From contig NC_087068.1 of assembly GCF_963678635.1 (NCBI RefSeq), positions 20,440,914 through 20,504,913 of the forward strand: a DNA stretch of 64,000 nt, written 5' to 3'. The position numbers were made by a program, and so were the translations under genes. The stretch comes from Symsagittifera roscoffensis. Taxonomy: Eukaryota; Xenacoelomorpha; Acoela; Convolutidae. Below, in pieces: positions 59,490 to 64,000 of this stretch (position 1 is its first letter; each line of letters begins with the position of its first letter). The notes beneath the pieces are model-generated. The model was not told the origin of the DNA, did not search any database, and saw only the letters and a program-made list of their open reading frames with translations.

Positions 59490-61300
59490 TTGAGCTGGTT
59501 AATACATACTTGGATACATCCCGAAGTCACAAGAATGGCAGACAGATTCTGGAAATCCATGCCCGCGGCCCTGAAGAAGCGTGCTCTTGATGAGCTGTAC
59601 AGACGCCTGAGGGACCTGGATTATACCCAGATAGACGAGAGAATGGCGGTAATGCTGAATGCCATCCTCCAGTTGGAAGACCAGGGTGAATGCAGGGAGT
59701 CTGCGACGGAGGCTGTCTTGATGATCGGCTACACCACCGAGGGTATATCAAACCAAGAACACGCCAGATGGGTGTCTTGGAATATGGATGGAGGAGTAAG
59801 GGGCTTTGACTTGGCAAGGAATCCTGGCCTGAGTAACAATACCGAATATGGCGCAGGGGAATTCCCACTACCAACTAGGCCAACAGCAAGATCTACAGGC
59901 CAGAGCTCGAGTAAGGTGCTATCGATGACGCGAGCACAACAGACGACCGAGGCATACCCGGATCTTGGTGTTCTAAAGAAAGAGCTCGAGAAGACGCAGA
60001 AGGAAAGGAATAAGGCGAACCTCGATCGGGATCAGGCAAAGCTGGATCGGGAGAAGGTTCAGCTGGAAAGGGACCAGGCAGTCAACGAGCGAGATCAGAC
60101 TCTGAGGTTGCTTGAGATGCTAAAGGCTGAACATCAGCAGGAGCCAAGGGTGCGGGAGAATGCCGCGAATTGTGAACAACTGAAGTCGGAGTTGGAGAGA
60201 ATAGAACAACGACAACGCGAACTTGACGCACAGAAGGGAGCCAGGCCGAAGGAGCGAGTGGTTACCAGCTCGAGACCAGAGTCACGCATGGAGGTGGATG
60301 AAGTCCCCAGAGCAAGAGCACGGTTCAACCTTGACCGCGAGGCCCGAGAACACATGAGTGAAGGGTTGGAAGTCTGGATACCGAACGACGCAACGTCTTC
60401 CTTGCGTAGCCTAGAGACGCAACCCGTACGCCCACTGATGGACGTGGTGCTGCCGGGATATACCCCAACCTCGACCTCGAGTGACAGTCAGGTGAGCGGC
60501 GGCTCATCGCGTCTGAAAGAGCTGGGCGAGAAATTACGGCAGAAAAGTCGTGAAAGTTCGGCAAGACCGGAGCTTCCCCCAACTTGGAGGGAACAGCCGG
60601 TCAGGAGCGTCGTGATCTCGAGTTATAAGAAAAATACAGAGAAGAGATACCACAGGCACAATCGGCTGGATTGGAGTGCGGAACAGAAAGCCAGGAGGGA
60701 CTGCTTTCATGATGCAGCCTGGGTGGAGTATCTTGCGCCACCCCGTGTGCCAGAAGGTGCGGTCCACCTGATCATAGGGGACAGCCTAGTGCGGGTGTTG
60801 ACCCGCATCCAGTCGCACTGGCAGACAGGAATCTTGAGTTTCGCTGGAGCTGCCACGCCACAGATGTTGGCGACGCTTGAGATGCTAGGGATGACTAAAG
60901 TGTACACGGTGACCCTGATGATCGGGACTAACGATGTATCAAGGGGAGAAGCGAGGAAAATAACGAGGCTGCACGACAAGATGAGCTGCCTTCTTGAGGA
61001 GCTGAGGATCCAGATGGACCCCATCCTGTTGACGGTATGTACTGTCCCCTAAAACATGATGTTTGATCAGCACGCCTTGGAGATGAACGAGAAGGTGCGG
61101 AACCTAAACAAGGTGATCCGAGATATCCACCGGAAAAGTGTGCTCCCAGTCAGACTGTTAGACGTGGCGGAGCGCATGGAGAAGAAGGGATTTCCTGAAG
61201 ACACCTCCAATGATGGAATCCATTTCGATAGACCAAGGGGAGCGGAGTGGCTGAACGACGTCTTCCAAGAACACATAAACACGCTAGAGGCGGATCTGCT
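59490..61300 (+). CDS. Gypsy element accessory gene: coiled coil plus first SGNH-hydrolase-like domain
   Basis: The N-terminal part (about 59490-59900) has no recognised domain. About 59960-60250 is a long heptad-like Glu/Lys/Gln/Leu stretch (LEKTQKERNKANLDRDQAKL), a predicted coiled coil. About 60740-61290 is an SGNH (GDSL) hydrolase: VHLIIGDSLVRVL (block I nucleophile region, ~60777), SFAGAATPQML (block II), VTLMIGTNDVS (block III, ~60925), a strand before the C-terminal half, and SNDGIHFDRPRGAEW (block V, ~61209-61253). SGNH enzymes cleave ester bonds of lipids or acetylated sugars. Substrate unknown. Fossil element; limits approximate. Confidence 0.7.
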
Positions 61301-61499
61301 AGAGACAGCCCAATTCACATTAGGACCACCTCCGAACCCACAATTCCTTGCCTCAAGGGCCTTGTCTGGTCGCTTGGGACCGAGAGTTGACACTAGAGAC
61401 AGTTCAAGGAGCAACCAGACCAGATTGCAGAGTGCCACGCCAATGGAATCTGAGGAGGTGACGTCATCAACACCTCCAGGCTCAGCGATATCCTCAGTG

Positions 61500-62650
61500 G
61501 TAGTGGCAGAGAGCAAGCGGGAAAAGAGGTCTATGGAGACCGCTCGCTTGAGATATCCTGAGAAGGTGAAAGGGCTGGACCTAGAGGGTTTGGAATGCAG
61601 GCGAGAATTGGCGGAGACCCTGGGGATTGAACGAGTGTCGCACGAGGATTTAAACAGACATCATTGCGTGGACTGGTTGAAAGCTCATGAGGCGCACTTC
61701 TCGAGAACGAAATTGATGGAGACCGCGGATCTGACCGGAATTCCCACAAAAGCGATCATGGGACCCATTAACTACAGACCTCTCAAGCTGTTGGGGAGTC
61801 CTGGACTCATAGCAGAACCCCCCAAACACCGAACGAGCATCGCCAGGATCAGGTTGGCGACGCCGGCCCAGTTGAAGGTGGTGGACAAGCTGCTCAATCC
61901 GGGGGAATGGAATTGCCAGATGCCGCTTACGAAGGCTCGAAATTGGCGGAAGATCCCAGGTACGGGAAGCCCTGTGGGAGCACCCAGCTGGCCAAAACCC
62001 TGGCAGTTTATGATAGAGCGAGATTCGTCATTGTGGCGGGATCGGACTTCGAAGGAACGTCTCCTAAGTTGTTCTGGCCGGAGACTCTGATATACTCTTT
62101 GCCAGGAGCTGAATTAAACCAGATGTTAACTCTGGTGGTGGCAATAAAGTCGGAGATGCCCTGTGAGCCTGAGCTGCTATTGTTTGCAGGAATGAATGAT
62201 CACCTGCACGCGATGGGACTTCTTGACTAGCTGAAGGGCAATGAAATTCCGACATCGAGGAAGATATGGGAAGCCATTCAGGCGTTGTTTGCAGCGATGA
62301 ATGAAGTGCAAGAGAATGTTGTCTCGAGATTTGGATCCAAGACGAAGGTGGTGTTCACCACATCCCCTGGATACGCGAATATGCCACCCGCTCTGCAATT
62401 CGTGTACGCGGTCTTGATTCTAATAGCAGAGGGGAACGAATGGCGGATTCTAATGGCAGCCCCCAATCGGGAGTTTCAACCATCGAACCTGAGGCTTCGC
62501 AAGTCAGAATTGGCGGCGGCATGGAAGGACATATCTCATGCACTGAGGGGCTTTTATGGACTAGCCGACATCCTGATCGTATTAGACGAGGTGCTCTTGC
62601 TAGAGATATCGAACTTTGCCAGGCAACTTAAGTTCAGCCCAGTCATCGGG
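61500..62650 (+). CDS. Gypsy element accessory gene: conserved linker and second SGNH-like domain
   Basis: About 61530-61960 encodes a Leu/Arg-rich linker with no family known to me. About 62020-62640 reads as a second SGNH-like domain: VIVAGSDFEGTSPKLFWP (block I position, ~62035), LPGAELNQML (block II position) and ELLLFAGMNDHLH (block III position, ~62190), with the same ~50-residue spacing between blocks I and III as in the first domain, then KVVFTTSPGYANMP. More diverged than domain 1, so the call is weaker. Two successive SGNH domains suggest an internal duplication or fusion. Confidence 0.5.
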
Positions 62651-63870
62651 GATGATCACCCGGCGATAAGCCAATTGACGGCCAGCTTGTGGTTTCGGAG
62701 CATGGAAGTGAAGATCACAAATTCCACCAGCAAGTCTAGAGGCCCGAGTAACGAGAGAAGAAATGTGGCCGAGACGGAAAAGCAATTAGAGTCAATGAAA
62801 TATCGCTTGACGCAAGAGAATGGCTGGTGGCCATTTTTGACACCAAGGCTGGAGAACGCCACGAATAAGACGAGGGAGGAAGCACCACCCCTCTTGAAAC
62901 AAGTCTGGAGTTTCTGGAGAAACAACTGGAACTGGCCGAAGTGAGAGACATGACGGTGGCTAGATTTGTCTCGGCCGCCAATGAAGTGACGATTGGAGAG
63001 TTCTGGAGAGAGCACGCCAAGGGTGAGCTGAGGACTTCCCTTGGCGTGCAATTACCAGTCATCGGGGACGATCACCCGGCGATAAGCCAATTGACGGCCA
63101 GCTTGTGGTTTCGGAGCATGGAAGTGAAGATCACAAATTCCACCAGCAAGTCTAGAGGCCCGAGTAACGAGAGAAGAAATGTGGCCGAGACGGAAAAGCA
63201 ATTAGAGTCAATGAAATATCGCTTGACGCAAGAGAATGGCTGGTGGCCATTTTTGACACCAAGGCTGGAGAACGCCACGAATAAGACGAGGGAGGAAGCA
63301 CCACCCCTCTTGAAACAAGTCTGGAGTTTCTGGAGAAACAACTGGAACTGGCCGAAGTGAGAGACATGACGGTGGCTAGATTTGTCTCGGCCGCCAATGA
63401 AGTGACGATTGGAGGGTTCTGGAGAGAGCACGCCAAGGGTGAGCTGAGGACTTCCCTTGGCGTGCAATTACCAGTCATCGGGGACGATCACCCGGCGATA
63501 AGCCAATTGACGGCCAGCTTGTGGTTTCGGAGCATGGAAGTGAAGATCACAAATTCCACCAGCAAGTCTAGAGGCCCGAGTAACGAGAGAAGAAATGTGG
63601 CCGAGACGGAAAAGCAATTAGAGTCAATGAAATATCGCTTGACGCAAGAGAATGGCTGGTGGCCATTTTTGACACCAAGGCTGGAGAACGCCACGAATAA
63701 GACGAGGGAGGAAGCACCACCCCTCGTGAAACAAGTCTGGAGTTTTCTGGAGAAACAACTGGAACTGGCCGAAGTGAGAGAAATGACGGTGGCTAGATTT
63801 GTCTCGGCCGCCAATGAAGTGACGATTGGAGGGTTCTGGAGAGAGCACGCCAAGGGTGAGCTGAGGACTA
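62642..63870. repeat. 416-bp segment present three times in tandem
   Basis: Units start at 62642, 63058 and 63474, spacing exactly 416 bp, with very few differences; the third lacks the last ~20 bases and continues into unique sequence at ~63871. The two unit junctions contain an extra ~20-bp piece that is an inverted copy of nearby sequence. Very recent triplication, or a collapsed or misjoined read region. Confidence 0.92.
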
Positions 63871-64000
63871 GGAGGGATCATGAGATTCTCAAGTTCTTGA
63901 GTCCTTGCTGGGAGAAGGAATTCATGGCAGGAATGTTCGGCACCACGGCGACTATCTTTGGAGCCTTCGTGCAGGAGATACTGGGCATGCCCATCAGCCT
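63871..64000 (+). CDS. Gypsy element accessory gene, start of a hydrophobic region (cut by window)
   Basis: The open reading continues with EILKFLSPCWEKEFMAGMFG and then TTATIFGAFVQEILGMPIS, which is hydrophobic and could be a membrane segment. The window ends here, so the 3' end, any further gene and the 3' LTR are not visible. Confidence 0.4.

Larger units (their letters stand above)
48235..64000 (+). mobile_element. Ty3/gypsy-type LTR element with accessory genes, right end outside window
   Basis: Order on the + strand: leader with tandem repeats, gag (two zinc knuckles), aspartic protease, reverse transcriptase, RNase H, integrase, a macro-domain ORF, a coiled-coil plus two SGNH-like domains, a triplicated segment, and a hydrophobic stretch at the window edge. 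RT before integrase with a gypsy-type RT and a GPF-like integrase tail places it in Ty3/gypsy. The left limit is not determined and at least 15.7 kb is present, which is very long for the superfamily. Coding sequence is well preserved but appears broken in about five places; age cannot be judged without both LTRs. Confidence 0.88.

Noticed and set aside
63871-64000. Envelope gene of the gypsy element
   Set aside because: Only one hydrophobic stretch is visible at the edge; no signal peptide, cleavage site or fusion-protein pattern is seen.

Overview
This is an AT-rich stretch of an invertebrate animal genome. The evidence is spliced host genes with long introns, a PDZ exon, BEL/Pao and Ty3/gypsy LTR elements, non-LTR retrotransposons, a Penelope-like element and long foldback elements. 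I cannot name the phylum. Only two host genes can be supported. One is a last exon encoding a PDZ domain (+ strand, 12.9-13.5 kb). The other is a three-exon sulfotransferase-like gene on the - strand (24.03-18.94 kb) whose splice phases join cleanly into a 345-residue type II membrane protein. The two genes converge. Almost everything else is repeat.

Layout. 0-12 kb: a ~2.1 kb repeat (copy A) split by a complete BEL/Pao LTR element on the - strand (996-10779). Its two 440-bp LTRs read as identical, so the insertion is recent. An uninterrupted paralogue of the same repeat (copy B, 28.46-30.57 kb) acts as an empty-site reference and shows that the insertion is flanked by a 149-bp duplication of target DNA, far longer than the few bases usual for LTR elements. 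Each LTR holds a tRNA-like Pol III A box/B box pair, and an extra ORF resembling a GDSL/SGNH hydrolase lies upstream of gag. 12-24 kb: the two host genes, a tRNA-like/SINE-like unit and several tandem repeats. 24.7-38 kb: three foldback elements with long inverted arms, nested repeats and degenerate LINE copies. 38-46 kb: a LINE whose 5' half is inverted relative to its 3' half (the layout left by twin priming), a Penelope-like element with RT and GIY-YIG domains, and the end of a third non-LTR element.

48-64 kb: a long Ty3/gypsy-type element on the + strand running off the right edge. Its leader has 70-bp and ~14-bp tandem repeats, followed by gag with two zinc knuckles, protease, RT, RNase H and integrase. 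Downstream of pol come unusual accessory genes: an ORF that reads as a macro (ADP-ribose-binding) domain, then a coiled-coil region leading into two successive SGNH-hydrolase-like domains, then a 416-bp segment present three times. This macro plus double-SGNH cassette, together with the SGNH-like ORF in the unrelated BEL element, is the best candidate here for an under-described system: LTR elements carrying host- or virus-like accessory enzymes.

Both LTR elements are described as fossils. Domain limits are approximate and the number of breaks is only estimated (two or three in the BEL coding region, about five in the gypsy one). Function calls rest on motif reading alone; no database search was run.
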